A DNA stretch of 64,000 nucleotides from Imbricaverruca yamaguchii (Eukaryota > Arthropoda > Thecostraca > Neoverrucidae): contig JAOTOL010001553.1 of NCBI GenBank assembly GCA_034440575.1, positions 1,470,501 to 1,534,500 of the forward strand, in the 5' to 3' direction. A program made the translations under genes and the position numbers. Below, piece by piece: positions 35,062 through 47,324 of this stretch. The notes beneath the pieces are model-generated. The model ran no database searches, was not told where the DNA came from, and saw nothing but the letters and a program-made list of their open reading frames with translations. Numbering within the stretch: position 1 is the stretch's first letter; every line of letters begins with the position of its first letter.

Positions 35062-35700
35062 ACAAAGGGGATAGCTACTCCTCAACTAAGTGAGGCAGTC
35101 ATCAGGAAGCTTTACTGTGCATATGTCAGGCAACATTTGGAATACTGCATCCAAGCTTGGTCTCCTAGCTATGAAAAATATTTTTGGCTTTTGGAGAGAG
35201 TACAAAAGAGGGCTACAAAAATGGTTAATGGTATAAGCAACCTGGCATATGAGGAAAGATTGAAGAAATTGAATATGTTTTCACTTAGATATAGAAGGCT
35301 GGGAGGAGATCTCATCGAGGTTTTTAAATTTGTCCATGGTCTGGAGAGGGGATATCTTGGGGAAATGTTTGAATTGAACAGAAATGGTGCAATTAGAGGT
35401 CATAAATTCAAAATTAAAGTTCATCACAGCAGAACAAGGTTAAGGCAGACTTTCTTCACCAACAGCGTAATAGAACACTGGAACCAGCTGCCAGAAAACA
35501 TTGTCAGTAGCAGCACATTGAACACCTTTAAAAACAGCATAGACAATCATTATAAGAATAGAGGACTTGTTTTACAGTATTACATGGAGGGCTGATTGAC
35601 ATATTTGGTGGGCAACTGGTTCAGTGTACAGAGTGCAACCAAGAAGGGCCCTTGTGGCTCATAGTTGCACAAATGTTTTATGTCTTTATGTCTTTATGAC
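35062..35700 (+). mobile_element. CR1/L2-like LINE, 5'-truncated 3' end
   Basis: The plus frame to the stop at 35593-35595 carries the C-terminal reverse-transcriptase landmarks of CR1/L2-type elements: LYCAYVRQHLEYCIQAWSPS, LERVQKRATKMV, YEERLKKLNMFSLRYRRLGG, DLIEVFKFVHG, then FFTNSVIEHWNQLPENIV and LNTFKNSIDNHYKN. The catalytic palm and the endonuclease are absent, so the copy is 5' truncated. The 3' untranslated region ends in a short (TTTATGTC)n tail at about 35675-35698. A second copy of the same 3' end lies on the minus strand at 50505-50657. Confidence 0.88.
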
Positions 35701-35964
35701 TTGAGACTTGATTGATGCTAATCACAGACAGCTTAATTGCACTCGAGGCAACTTGCAGGGAGGGGGAAAATGAAACTATTTCAGATGGAATAAAATCCAG
35801 GAGAGCAGCTGTCCTGCGAATAGAAATTAAAAAACATTCGCACACGAACAAGATATGGATTTGGAGTAAACCTTGGTGACAATTGCATGCTAGAGGGCAG
35901 ACAATAACAGAGACATCTTGCGAGTCACTGCGCAACCCTGGGTGACATTCTGCTCAGCTCTGCC

Positions 35965-36880
35965 GGCAAGGCCTCGGTCCTGCTCCTACGGTGGTCCCCT
36001 CACAACGGACCTCGGTCCTGCTCCTGCGGTGGTCACCTCACAACGGACCTCGGTCCTGCTCCTGCGGTGGTCACCTCACAACGGACCTCTCCTCCCGGTC
36101 CTGTCCCTGCGGTGGTCACCTCACAACGGACCTCGGCCCTGCTCCTGCGGTGGTCACCTCACAACGGACCTCGGTCCTGCTCCTGCGGTGGTCACCTCAC
36201 AACGGACCTCGGTCCTGTCCCTGCGGTGGTCACCTCACAACGGACCTCGGCCCTGCTCCTGCGGTGGTCACCTCACAACGGACCTCGGCCCTGCTCCTGC
36301 GGTGGTCACCTCACAACGGACCTCGGTCCTGCTCCTGCGGTGGTCACCTCACAACGGACCTCGGTCCTGCTCCTGCGGTGGTCACCTCACAACGGACCTC
36401 GGCCCTGCTCCTGCGGTGGTCACCTCACAACAGACCTCGGTCCTGTCCCTGCGGTGGTCACCTCACAACGGACCTCGGCCCTGCTCCTGCGGTGGTCACC
36501 TCACAACGGACCTGACCTGCGGTTCACAACGGACCTGCTCCTGCGGTGGTCACCTCACAACGGACCTCGGCCCTGCCCCTACGGTGGTCACCTCACAACG
36601 GACCTGCTCCTGCGGTGGTCACCTCACAACGGACCTCGGCCCTGCTCCTGCGGTGGTCACCTCACAACGGACCTCGGCCATGCTCCTGCGGTGGTCACCT
36701 CACAACAGACCTCGGCCCTGCTCACCTCACAATGGACCCCGGTCCTGCTCCTACGATGGTCACCTCACAACGGACCTCGGTCCTGCTCACCTCACAGCGG
36801 ACCTTAGTCCTGACCCTGTGGTGGTCACCTCACAGCGGACCTCGGTCCTGTTCCTGCGGTGGTCGTCTCACATACGGTCT
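35965..36880. repeat. 38-bp minisatellite
   Basis: About 24 units of CCTCGGTCCTGCTCCTGCGG then TGGTCACCTCACAACGGA. Some units are shortened (for example near 36510 and 36720). The 38-bp period cycles through all three frames, so the 330-codon open frame over it is an artefact. Confidence 0.97.
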
Positions 36881-37044
36881 TCAACACGGAGCCTCAAGGC
36901 GCCGAAGTGATTCCACCGTCTCCCTTCTCTGTCCGCTTCGCATGGAACAACTCACTTCCGCGTGGCGTTCGCTTCCAGTATCCATGTGGCCCATGATTGG
37001 CGGCGAGCCGGCGACGCGGCGACGGATCGATGCTCGGCGACGGG

Positions 37045-38230
37045 CCTCGGCCCACCATCGCCGGCCAGCAGCACCGAGCTGCCTCTCCCGTCTCCACAGA
37101 CCCATGCACGCCACCATAGCCGGCCAGCAGCACCGAGCTGCCTCTCCAGTCTCCACAGACCCATGCACGCCATCATCGCCGGCCAGCAGCACCGAGCTGC
37201 CTCTCCCGTCTCCACAGACCCATGCACGCCACCATCGCCGGCCAGCAGCACCGAGCTGCCTCTCCCGTCTCCACAGACCCATGCACGCCACCATCGCCGG
37301 CCAGCAGCACCGAGCTGCCTCTCCCGTCTCCACAGACCCATGCACGCCACCATCGCCGGCCAGCAGCACCGAGCTGCCTCTCCCGTCTCCACAGACCCAT
37401 GCACGCCGACAGCGCTGGCCAGCAGCACCGAGCTGCCTCTCCCGTCTCCACAGACCCATGCACGCCACCATCGCCGGCCAGCAGCACCGAGCTGCCTCTC
37501 CCGTCTCCACAGACCCATGCACGCCGACAGCGCTGACCAGCAGCACTGAGCTGCCTCTCCGGTCTCCACAGACCCATGCACGCCGACAGCACTGGCCAGC
37601 AGCACCGAGCTGCCTCTCCCGTCTCCACAGACCCATGCACGCCGACAGCACTGGCCAGCACCACCTAGCTGCCTCTCCCGTCTCCACAGACCCATGCACG
37701 CCGACAGCACTGGCCAGCAGCACCGAGCTGCCTCTCCCGTCTCCACAGACCCATGCACGCCGACAGCGCTGACCAGCAGCACCGAGCTGCCTCTCCCGTC
37801 TCCACAGACCCATGCACGCCGACAGCGCTGGCCAGCAGCACCGAGCTGCCTCTCCCGTCTCCACAGACCCATGCACGCGACAGCGCTGGCCAGCACACCG
37901 AGCTGCCTCTCCCGTCTCCACAGACCCATGCACGCCGACAGCACTGGCCAGCAGCACCGAGCTGCCTCTCCCGTCTCCACAGACCCATGCACGCCGACAG
38001 CACTGGCCAGCACACCTGCTGCCTCTCCCGTCTCCACAGACCCATGCACCCGACAGCGCTGACCAGCAGCACCATCCGCCACAGACCCATGCACGCCACA
38101 GCTGCCAGCAGCACCGAGCTGCCTCTCCCGTCTCCACAGACCCATGCACGCCGACAGCGCTGACCAGCAGCACCGAGCTGCCTCTCCCGTCTCCACAGAC
38201 CCATGCACGCCGACAGCGCTGACCAGCGCT
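37045..38230. repeat. 59-bp minisatellite
   Basis: About 20 units with CAGCAGCACCGAGCTGCCTC, CCGTCTCCACAGACCCATGC and a variable end (ACGCCACCATCGCCGGC or ACGCCGACAGCGCTGGC). The two end variants are segregated: the CCACCATCGCC form dominates the left part and the CCGACAGC form the right. Long open frames on both strands (to 494 codons) are artefacts. Confidence 0.97.
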
Positions 38231-38519
38231 TCGCGTCGGAACCGCCCGCATCAACACTACACCACAGCTGACTCGAGCCGCCTCGTGGCAACGTGTTAGC
38301 ACGCTGCCCGCACCAGACGTGACCGTGCTGTGTAAACACGCGCAGGTCGCTGGTCGGCCCGTCACTCCGGCCTAAACACTGCCTGCTGTTTCGCCTTCAC
38401 AGAAGCCGGAACACAAGTGGTTGGTGATAGTGATAATGAGTAGATTTGGGCCTGCTCTATGCATGTACTATGCATGGCCTGCTCTATGCATGCTGTTCTA
38501 TGACGTCAACATCGGTGAC

Positions 38520-39013
38520 GAGTGCAGCTTGACGAGCGCAGACAACTCCAGAGGCGAAATATTTCCACGCAGCCGTTAGCCGTGCAGCGATGTCGTCAAG
38601 GCAACACGGACTCGTCTGACGGCGTTGTCAAGGCAACACAGACCCTTCTGAGCAGCGACGTTGTCAAGGTATCACAGGCTCGTCTGAGCAGCGACGTTGT
38701 CAAGGCTACACAGGGTCGTCTGAGCAGCGATGTCGTCAAGGCTACACAGGGTCGTCTGAGCAGCGACGTTGTCAAGGCTACACAGGGTCGTCTGAGCAGC
38801 GACGTTGTCAAGGCTACACAGGGTCGTCTGAGCAGCGACGTTGTCAAGGCTACACAGGGTCGTCTGAGCAGCGACGTTGTCAAGGCAGCTCCTTCGAGCA
38901 GCGACGTTGTAAAGGCAGCTCCTTTGAGCAGCGATGCTGTCAAGGCAACACATGCTCGTCTAGTGGCGTTATCAAGGCAACACGAGCTCGTCTGGGCAGC
39001 GGCGAAGAGCTAG
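38520..39013 (+). repeat. 36-bp minisatellite, in-frame
   Basis: About ten units of CGTCTGAGCAGCGACGTTGT then CAAGGCTACACAGGGT between roughly 38590 and 38970. The period is a multiple of three, so the plus frame to 39013 repeats the 12-mer SSDVVKATQGRL and ends ALSRQHELVWAAAKS. It has no ATG, and no splice site was established, so coding is possible but unproven. Confidence 0.8.
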
Positions 39014-39051
39014 GTCTAGCTGTTGCAAGTTGACTGCCGAAGTCGACCGAG

Positions 39052-39861
39052 GTGTTAACCGCAGGAAGAATTGCTCTCCCGGCTCCTAAACGTCGCACGG
39101 ATCATGCGGGTTTTGTGTTTCTCTGGCCAGTTCAGGCGCTGGTCTTGGGCCCGTTGCCGTACGAAAGGCTGGGAGAAAAACAATTTGGGAAGATATTTGC
39201 AAACCTGCTTAATGGTTGGCGTAGCGGAGATGGTCAGGATGTTGAAGTGGTGTGTGAAGATGGGCTGGTTTTGTCGGAAATATCGGAAATGTCGTCAACA
39301 TTTAGATGTAATATTAGCCTGTTTACAATCTCATCAATGTTGTATGCGTTATTTGGAAAATGTGAAGGTTTCAAGTATGATCTGATTTCGAATTGTTTTA
39401 CTGACTATGTTGGTTTACGATCGCTTGTGCTTGTGAACCGGTACATGCTAAGAAAACAGATAGCTCTCTGCAGGCAGCTCAAGCATGTGCTTCCAATAAC
39501 ACGACTCCAGCGAAGCGTATGTGTGTGCATACGTAACACATTTTTTAATGATCTGATTCCCAACGCACATGGCACGACTTGCATGCATTGCCACGACTCA
39601 CATTGCTCAGTCGATGTAAGAGAAAGCCCAACCCCCATCCCCTTTCCTTTCACCACCGATAATATGACACCACCGATCAGCTACCAGGGCTACAGAACGG
39701 CCGACGAAGGAGGGAACCACCAGCAAACACAGAACGCATCCCGTGCTGAGCACACGGCTCAGCACGTGTATGCGAGCACTGCTCGGTTCGGCGGGCAGTG
39801 CGACCACACGGTGGTGACACCGCTCACGGCCGTGACCCCTCCCGCGGCATCACGGCCGTGA
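39052..39861 (+). other. Open frame of uncertain status
   Basis: A 269-codon open frame starting from a GTG, with no recognised domain and patches of low complexity near its end (VVTPLTAVTPPAAS). Composition falls from ordinary to GC-rich across it. I do not call a gene. Confidence 0.2.
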
Positions 39862-40090
39862 CCCCGCCAGCGGCAGTAGCCGCGCCGACGGCCATGTCCC
39901 CACCCGTGGCGGCGACCCCGCCCGCGGCGGTGACTCCACCCCCGCGATGACCCCGCTCCGACGGTGTGACCCCGCCGGCGGTAGTAACCCCGCCCGCGGT
40001 GATGACCCCACTCGTAGCGATGACTCCGCCCACGGCGGTGACCCGGCCGGCGGCGGTGACCTCACCTGCGGCTGCGGGCCGGCACACGCG
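39800..40090. repeat. Degenerate 18-bp GC-rich repeat
   Basis: Units such as GTGACCCCGCCGGCGGTA and ATGACTCCGCCCACGGCG, giving Val-Thr-Pro-Pro-Ala-Val in one frame. A CpG-rich island continues to about 40340. Confidence 0.8.
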
Positions 40091-40424
40091 GCGGTCGTCC
40101 GACGCCGACTGGCCGGTCGCCGACGAGCGCATACCTGGCCCGCCGCTCACGCACGTCAATACGTCTGGGAGGGCCCGACCGGCGGCCGACGACCGGCGCA
40201 CGGGCGCCGCCAGCCGCCACCACCTGGCCGCCGCTGCCGGCGACGCCGACGAGCCGCCGGTCGGCGGCGGCGACGGCGGCCAGCGTCGGAGCGCGCCGCT
40301 GACGGCGTCGGGATTGTCCGCTCGCCGCTGACGGTGTCAAGATTGTCCTTTGAGTCCGTGTCGTCATCACGATCCACTCGTCTAGTGGCCAGATGGCTGC
40401 AGATGCTGCTGTCCCACTGCTCCT

Positions 40425-40580
40425 GGCATGCCAGGAGCCAGCATTAACTGGGACCGTAGAGCGGACATTTTGCTCCCAGCACTAACTGGGACCGTAGAGC
40501 GGATGTTTGGCTTTCAGCACTATTTGGCACCGTAGAGCGGACTTTCAGCACTAACTGGGACCGTGGAGCGGACAAATTGC
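40425..40580. repeat. Four copies of an AGCACTAACTGGGACCGTAG repeat
   Basis: Units of about 35-48 bp each contain CACTAACTGGGACCGTAGAG then CGGA and a variable TTT-rich spacer. Confidence 0.85.
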
Positions 40581-41180
40581 GCGATTTCTCTCTGATCGCC
40601 GGTTTTACGGCTCATTTGACGAAGTTGACACTGAATAAGTAACGCAACGTACGTGCCGAAGTAAAATAACACAGGGCATGATCCACATATTTCCATAGGC
40701 TTTTGGATGTTAATTTTGCCACATTGGTGAACTCCAGGGAAGTCGTGCATCTGTTAGGTGCACCAGGACTACTATGTCCTCAGCAAATGCTCCTTACCCG
40801 ATGTTGTGTTCAAAGTATATATAAGACATCTAGAGTGATGGATGACACGGAGACGAGAATTGCTATTCGACTTCAACTGTCCGTCGTATTTGCCAACGCT
40901 TCGGCTATTGACTTCATCAGCGTGCATTGATGTTGGCAATGAACTAACCAAATCGCCAGTGTATTTTACTCGTCTTTGTCAATTTGAAGCCCTTGCACTC
41001 TGATGAACGCAATAGCCTGAAAGTTGGTAAGCATAGCACAAGTTTTAAATTAAAATATCCATGTACGTCGCATTGACATCGATGTCGAAAATGCCACAGC
41101 ATTGCAATCGCCGCCAGTCATGTGTATACTTGGCAAGTATGCGAAATTTGGTTCAATCTTTCGACAGGCGCCTGTGGCAT
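40581..41180. other. Unique sequence, no supported feature
   Basis: AT-richer DNA with short open frames only. Confidence 0.4.
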
Positions 41181-41185
41181 CGGTT

Positions 41186-41431
41186 TTAAGAATATGATTC
41201 GCGGTCCAACCTGCTCGACCCGCGGCACGCTCTTAGCATTATAGTGAACCTAGACAAGCATCTTCGTAGATGTTCCTCTTCCACCGGGCCATAGGGAAGT
41301 TGAAAGTCCTGCCTCCTCTTTCTCTCATAAGTCTGACCTGTCCTCCGTTCAACTGGCCCGAGAAGTCGAAGTTGTCTCGCCGCATGCGCGAGTGACATGA
41401 AGAGGAAAGCGGCAAAACATGAGCAAATATC
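41186..41431 (-). CDS. Possible exon for a small secreted protein
   Basis: A pyrimidine-rich acceptor (CTTCCTGTGCCGTTGCAG, AG at 41433-41432) precedes a minus-strand frame DICSCFAAFLFMSLAHA, a hydrophobic signal-peptide-like stretch. It is followed by ARQLRLLGPVERRTGQTYER, KRRQDFQLPYGPVEEEHLRR and a stop at 41186. Basic pairs (ERKRR) resemble prohormone processing sites. A second frame through the same bases (MRRDNFDFSGQLNGGQ, then FNFPMARWKRNIYEDA) also looks coding-like, so the frame is ambiguous. I cannot assign a family. Confidence 0.28.
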   Translation of the reverse strand, partial: DICSCFAAFLFMSLAHAARQLRLLGPVERRTGQTYERKRRQDFQLPYGPVEEEHLRRCLSRFTIMLRACRGSSRLDRESYS

Positions 41432-42059
41432 CTGCAACGGCACAGGAAGCTGCACTTCCGTCGCGAATACGCGTGTAGCGTGTCTAGCTATACATGAGCT
41501 AGACTGCGTGTACATGAACTTCAGGCCGGGTTCGAAGAGAGGCGCGAGCAAAGCTTCATTTAACTTAGAAACGAATCCAGATGTCTTGATATTTAGACTT
41601 GTGGTGATCACAAATGTTCACACAACCATGCTCTGCACTGGTTCCACCGAGAAGAACATAGGGGAAGGGGAAGAGCAGTACGGGGACCTTGGCCTTTTAT
41701 GGCTTCCGACATAAAAATATCGGAACCAGTTGGAAATGCTTTACATTCAAGCTGAACTTTTCGATGCCTAGTCTTACCGTCTGCTACAGTAGCCACCTAC
41801 AGAACACTCCTTAAGCTCAGCACGAATGCAAAGCAGATCTTTCCTTTTTCCTATTTTTTTCACACCCGATGATATCGAGACGGGCTGGCAATATGACTGG
41901 CAAAAGTGCAGAGCAAATGCGGTCAAATTATGAAATTGGCAACTAAAAGGCGCCATCTGCTGGCAAGGTTGTCATGGCATACATGCCCGGAAGCAAGTAC
42001 GTTTTGGTAAAACAAATAATAGTTACTACAGCTGTGCGGTGCTGACTCAACACAACACC

Positions 42060-42098
42060 GTGGTGCCCGTACTCAACAATGTTGAGTACGGACACCAC
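42060..42098. repeat. 19-bp-stem hairpin
   Basis: GTGGTGCCCGTACTCAACA and TGTTGAGTACGGACACCAC pair with one mismatch around a single-base loop. Confidence 0.88.
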
Positions 42099-42099
42099 A

Positions 42100-43330
42100 G
42101 GATATTCTGCATCGTCCCTCCCTTTTCACCCCGTTATGTGCTTACGTGCAAAGGAGCAAATTTGACTAGTTGAGCATATCGTCATGCTTGAGCACGATAC
42201 CGAAAAAAACATGTTGCAATATGGGAGAATAATGGAGAGGCTTCCGGAGTAATAACAGTCCCAAAGCGATAGGCGACTTATAAGCATTCAATTACAATAG
42301 CCATGTATGTCTAAATGACACCAGACATTGAAATAAATAAAACAAAAATGCATATTGTACTCGCTTCACGCCCGCTTGATCGTCTTGTTACGTCAGGAAA
42401 TTACGACGGATGTGAAGAACATCAATTGACAAGAGTGGCCCCAGATCACAATAATGAGCAATGAGTAAATGCGGACTTCCATTTTTCCCTCTTACCCCGT
42501 TTTGCCGTCAATTTTCCAAAGCATCGCAAATGAATTATCTGGAAGAATCATCGAACACACAATTTCCGGGAAACAGACAAGGTTTCCAGTCGGTATGCAC
42601 CAATGGAGAACACAATCTCAGGATACATCGCTGGAGACCTGACCTCCTTTGATGCTGCCCTTGAAGAATCAGCATTTACTAAATCCAACATCAACCAAAA
42701 CAATGCATGGAAATAATGGACTTAAAGCTGACTAAAGCACCATAGTGGATTTAGGGCCACCTTATGTCGACAGGGGACATTGGAAGCACATGTAAGTGCT
42801 GTGGAGCCCAGCATTGCACAAATTCGTGGTTGATAACATAGGCGTATGAACGTCTCAAAAAGTGGGCGGACCTGGGTCAACAGCAGGGGCGCACCCATAA
42901 ATTTTGCAAAGTACCATGGTTGAGTACTTTTGTATAGAGAAACCGATAATTTGAATAGTGAATACACAACCTTCAAGGGGGCAACCATAAGGGGCCCCTA
43001 AGGGGAGGAGGCAGGCCCCTGGGGGCGCCCGTGGCTCACAGCAACATGTGGTACTGAAAAACAACTATCATCACAGCATACTTAGGTACTTTCATATTCA
43101 CACTTCTTGCTGGACATTGAACTCTTCACGACTGGCGGATTCAATAATATTTTTACTTTCATGGTGGAAGGGAAACCATTAGTGCCTATTACTGTTCAAA
43201 TATAATTGCTTCAACTTCCGCTATGTGCGTGTGTGTGGAAAGTGCAAGATCGTTACAGCGTCACTAATGGATATGTGGTGTGCCCTAGTTTCCATAAATT
43301 AGTACTTTACGTCACAATAAGATTGCATTT
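42100..43330. other. Gene-poor stretch
   Basis: A GGGGCGC/GGGGCCCC-rich patch at 42890-43040 resembles the ends of common MITEs, but no boundaries can be set. No exon is supported. Confidence 0.35.
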
Positions 43331-43344
43331 TCTTCTTCCAGTTG

Positions 43345-43895
43345 TGCTCTTAGGGTCCCGCTGCGTTCATTTGGGGTTCCTCGCTCACAGTTGTGGACCC
43401 TGGCACGATATTGGGGGCTTCGGTATAACTTCTCGGGGTCGCATCGATACTTTTCGGGCCCAGGCGCGTGGTTCCGATGGTTGGACTTCAGGTCTTTTTG
43501 GCCTCCAGCGTAGGTTCCAGGAGTCCGGCCCGACGCCTTATGGCTTTAGCGTGATTTTCTGGGGCCTTGGCGCGATATATCGGGATCCGGCGCGACCTTT
43601 TGGAGGCTCAACGGTATTTTCATGGGCCCGGTCTAACATTTTGGAGCCCTCAGCGTCATTTGTATGGTCTCGGAACGATTTGTGAGGCCCCAACGTTATT
43701 TTCAGGGGGCTCGGTGGGATTTTGGGAGCCCCATCGTCATTTTTCGGGACCCCTGAGCGACCTTTTGAGCCTCCTAAGTTATTTTTATGGTCCCCGATGT
43801 TTTTTCTGGGGACACTAGCAGGATTTGTAGGGAACCTAACGATATTTTTCCGAACCCCGTCGCGATATTGGGAGCCCGCAACCTCTCATGAGAAG
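43345..43895. repeat. Degenerate ~30-bp GGGCCCCAGCGCGATTTT satellite, locus 1
   Basis: A loose period of about 30 bp: a GGGGCC/GGGTCC word, then a CGC/CGN word, then a T-rich run, repeated some eighteen times. The start (GGTCCCGCTGCGTTCATTTG) resembles the start of the array at 55650 (GGCCCCGCTTTATTCATTTG). Confidence 0.65.
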
Positions 43896-45030
43896 GGGAA
43901 CTGCTCCAACGCCCTCATTTTGAAACACCACTGCGCATGTCCCCATAATTCCATAGTTTATCAATGACGTCTATGGAGTACATATCACAAAATCGACTTC
44001 CCTATGCCTATTTAACTGCTTGCACCACAAGTGGTGTTCAGAAATATACACCCAGCAATTTGCCTCAATTCATCCCATTATATTCGAAGTTCTTAAAAAT
44101 CAACCTGGACGTACATACTACTGGACGATGAAAAGCCTTGATAGTAGTCTATGTTGTAATTCGGTGTTTTGATGCTCTTAATCCAAATGTCTGTATATTG
44201 AATAGACTATGAGATCAGAGTCTGTACTAAGCAGATGTTGCTACATATACCATGAGCCCACCATCTAACCGAACTATTTCTGTTGAACAACATAATTTGA
44301 ATTCAATATTTAACGCGCTGTCATTGCCACTGCTCAGTTACCCAGCTGATGATCCATTCGGGAAGGTTGTCATGCTCGTCGTGTGCCTTCTCAGGTTACT
44401 CGTTACTCGTCACATCATCACTCTTCATGTCACTCCTCATGTGACCTTGTCAGGTCACATCACGAGCGCCTTATGCTCTCTGGGGATTATATGATTCTGA
44501 GTAGCGTTCTCGCATTTGAAGTTGATATAATAGTATGTGGGCTTCATTATTGCATCTATGCTACCATACTAAATTATGAAAATAAGTGTTTTGCTGTATT
44601 GGATGCCAGCACCGATGATATACAGGCACCTAAATCAAAAGGTTGGATATCTGTGTGATGTGCCAAACTGAAAATCCATTGACTTGTGAACATTTTTGCG
44701 TTGTATTCCATACTACAGTCACGCAATCGATGTATCATGGTAGTAATTTGCATGCTTCAATAATCAAAATACATGTAAATGTTGAAGTGTGCGGGATCTA
44801 GGACCGAGGCTGTATATAATACATAGTCGTATATAATACATACTCTGTAATATCAAGGCAAGGAAATTGCACTTGCAAATTGTATGTCTTACCTTGATTG
44901 TGTTGCGTTACTCCCCTCAGCCTTTAACATTTTCTACTCTGGGCAATATTAATACAATCCATGTTAAGCGTGTTAAAAGTCAAAGAACCACAGTGAAACT
45001 CTAATATGAATGTATCTCTTTGTACCCCTT
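43896..45030. other. Unique sequence, no supported feature
   Basis: AT-rich, short open frames only. Confidence 0.4.
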
Positions 45031-45032
45031 TA

Positions 45033-45225
45033 AATATCGGCACTCCATCGCTGTTGGTCATCCCTTCCGTGAAGCTACGAGGAGTAATCCCTTCAAATAT
45101 CGGCACTCCATCGCCGTTGGTCATCCCTTCCGCGAAGTTACTAGGCGTAATCCCTGTGAATATCAGCTCTCCATCGCTGCTGGTCATCACTTCCGTGAAG
45201 TTACGAGGCGTAATGCCTGATATTT
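45033..45225. repeat. 63-bp tandem repeat, three copies
   Basis: AATATCGGCACTCCATCGC recurs at 45033, 45096 and, diverged, 45159. The period is a multiple of three. Confidence 0.92.
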
Positions 45226-46020
45226 GCGTGTAGCGTAGTGGTTCGCGTTCTGTAGTCGGGAACTAAAGGGGTCGTTCTTCCTCCTCGTAAATACTTCCCG
45301 TTTCAGAATACATTTCTGCGGGCCCCAAGCACACACAGACACACGCTGACTCACTGCCATCTCAAGAGTTGTAGCATTGACATGCATTTGGTCACGTTTT
45401 GTTGTTGAGTGTGATGCCCGTTTTCGTGTGGTGTTTGTGTATGTGTGTGTGTGGGTGGAGGGTGTATGTGTGCGGGTATATGTGTGTGGACGTGGTGTCA
45501 TTAACGTCCGGGTCACAGCTCAATCGGGAGCCGACGATGGCTGCGGACCTTCCGGCCGTCGAATGGTCTTAGTTTGGCAGTCTGGCCGCCGGTGGCAGGC
45601 TGTTAGTGGATTATTTAATTACACGGCCGTGAATTATGCAACTGCGGCGTGTATCAGTGCCAGGAGGCAGCCTGGGACAGATTGCTGGAGTGACCCCCAC
45701 CCCCACACCTCCCGACTCCCGAGGGGGGTGCTGCTGCACTGACGTTCCATTCATCATGGGGCCACTGGCCTAAATGTGAGCAAAGCATTTGTAGCATTTA
45801 TTTGCTTGTCGGAGTCTCCTGCTAAACGCGACTTTCGGGACTCGCGTCATGCGGAACAAACAAGTCTGTAGACTGCAGCTGGCAGTGCAAATCGTAAGTT
45901 GCATTGTCTAAGTGGATTCCTTCCTTGTACTGTGATTGCTTTGGATGGATCTCGCTCACCGCCCAGCCCATCCCAAGAAGAAAGAACATTCACTGCATTT
46001 GGAATGCAGATTTCAATCCA
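45226..46020. other. Stretch with a duplicated motif and a TG-rich tract
   Basis: A TGTGTG-rich tract at 45420-45495 is followed by a GC-richer patch. Within it 45629-45668 shares about 35 bp with the minus strand near 49440-49475 (see findings). Confidence 0.4.
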
Positions 46021-46027
46021 TTATAAT

Positions 46028-46278
46028 GGTACCGATGATGCAGAAGGTCATACTATGACACCGATGGTGCAGAAGACCATTTACTGGTATCAATGAGGCA
46101 GGATACCATATAATGGTACCGATGATGCAGAAGACCGTATACTGTCACATATGATGGAGAAGACCATGCAATGGCACTTGTGACGCGGAAGACCATATAA
46201 TGGTGCCGATGATACAGATAACCGTGTAGTGGTGCCGAGGGTGCGGAAGACCACATGCTGGTGTCGATAATGCAAAAG
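46028..46278. repeat. 30-bp GGTACCGATGATGCAGAAGA repeat
   Basis: About eight imperfect 30-bp units (CCGATGATGCAGAAGACCAT core). Confidence 0.9.
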
Positions 46279-46670
46279 ACCATTATCGACCGACCACTGC
46301 AGATAATCGCGCTTCGTTGTGCGGCTAAATGTCTCATCTATGAATTATCACTGGGTGGATATCCTTCGAGCACGAATAAGTCACAGCTCGATCATCGAGG
46401 CGTAGCGAGCACGGATATGTTGCAGCACGGCTATCGAGACGTAGGGCGGAGATGTCACAACACGGTCATCGAGAATATCTAGGTGTACACTGTATCGAAG
46501 GGATGGATGGTCAGCAGAGGACTGGCGATATATTATCTCCTGAGTATGGCACTCTTCCACTCATCAGAACATGGGTGGTGATGATGTCTCGTATTTTATT
46601 GCATTGTTTTTCGAAACAATTATCGTCACTACTTATTTGTTTAACACATTTTTAGACAGTGTCACGCTGG

Positions 46671-46853
46671 CAGAGGCTTAGCCAAAGGGGTTCAGGAGCC
46701 TGCCCCTAAAAATACACTAGATCAAACAAGACATTTAGAGATATTCACTACTCAAAACCATGCATTTCTCGCGCGCTTCTCGCCGAAAACGATCTCTGTT
46801 TCATCGCATGATTTGGGTTGTCCCGCCTTAAGAGAATCCTGGTTGCACCCCTA
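46671..46853. mobile_element. MITE, CAGNGGCNCAGCCA family, copy 3
   Basis: Begins CAGAGGCTTAGCCAAAGGGG and ends GAATCCTGGTTGCACCCCTA. The internal ATACACTAGATCAAACAAGA block is shared with the copy at 19281. Non-coding. Confidence 0.6.
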
Positions 46854-47320
46854 CACACTGGACACACCCTTCCTCCCATCATTACTTTTCTCATTTCAGC
46901 TGTCATCTGTTTCTCGCTTGGCACGAGAAATGACAAAAATATAGACAAAGCAAAGAACCAAGCTAAGTATAATTTGATATATTTCAGGAAATTATTAGAC
47001 TTGCGACAAGCTGAGCACATCTTTTACCCGCACAGTATCTTGTATTTCGATACGCTAGGATACACACGAAGTTTGAGTCACAGATGCAGAGTACCTCAGC
47101 TCTTGATCTCTCAGCTGCACCCCCGCCAAGACCTATCGAGCTCTATTGCATGTTCTGTTATTTTTGATAGTTTTCGGCAGGATCTCCTTGATGAAGACCA
47201 TGGCTTCCTTACAGTGTTCCAGGCCCATGGAGGTTCGGTGTTTGGTGTCAGTGTAGGTTCTACCCAAGATTGGTTGGTTCTACCCAAGATACACCTACGG
47301 AGCATCTTCGGTATACCGTG
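46854..47320. other. Unique sequence, no supported gene
   Basis: A 241-codon plus-strand open frame runs from 46818 to 47543, but it ends in repeats and shows no domain. Confidence 0.35.
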
Positions 47321-47324
47321 GTAC

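Noticed and set aside
35918..38365. Open frames of 330-494 codons on both strands
   Set aside because: Periods of 38 and 59 bp cycle all frames through a stop-free unit; both strands are open at once.
39052..39861. 269-codon plus-strand gene
   Set aside because: It starts at GTG, has no recognisable domain, and runs into low-complexity GC repeats. Kept only as an uncertain open frame.
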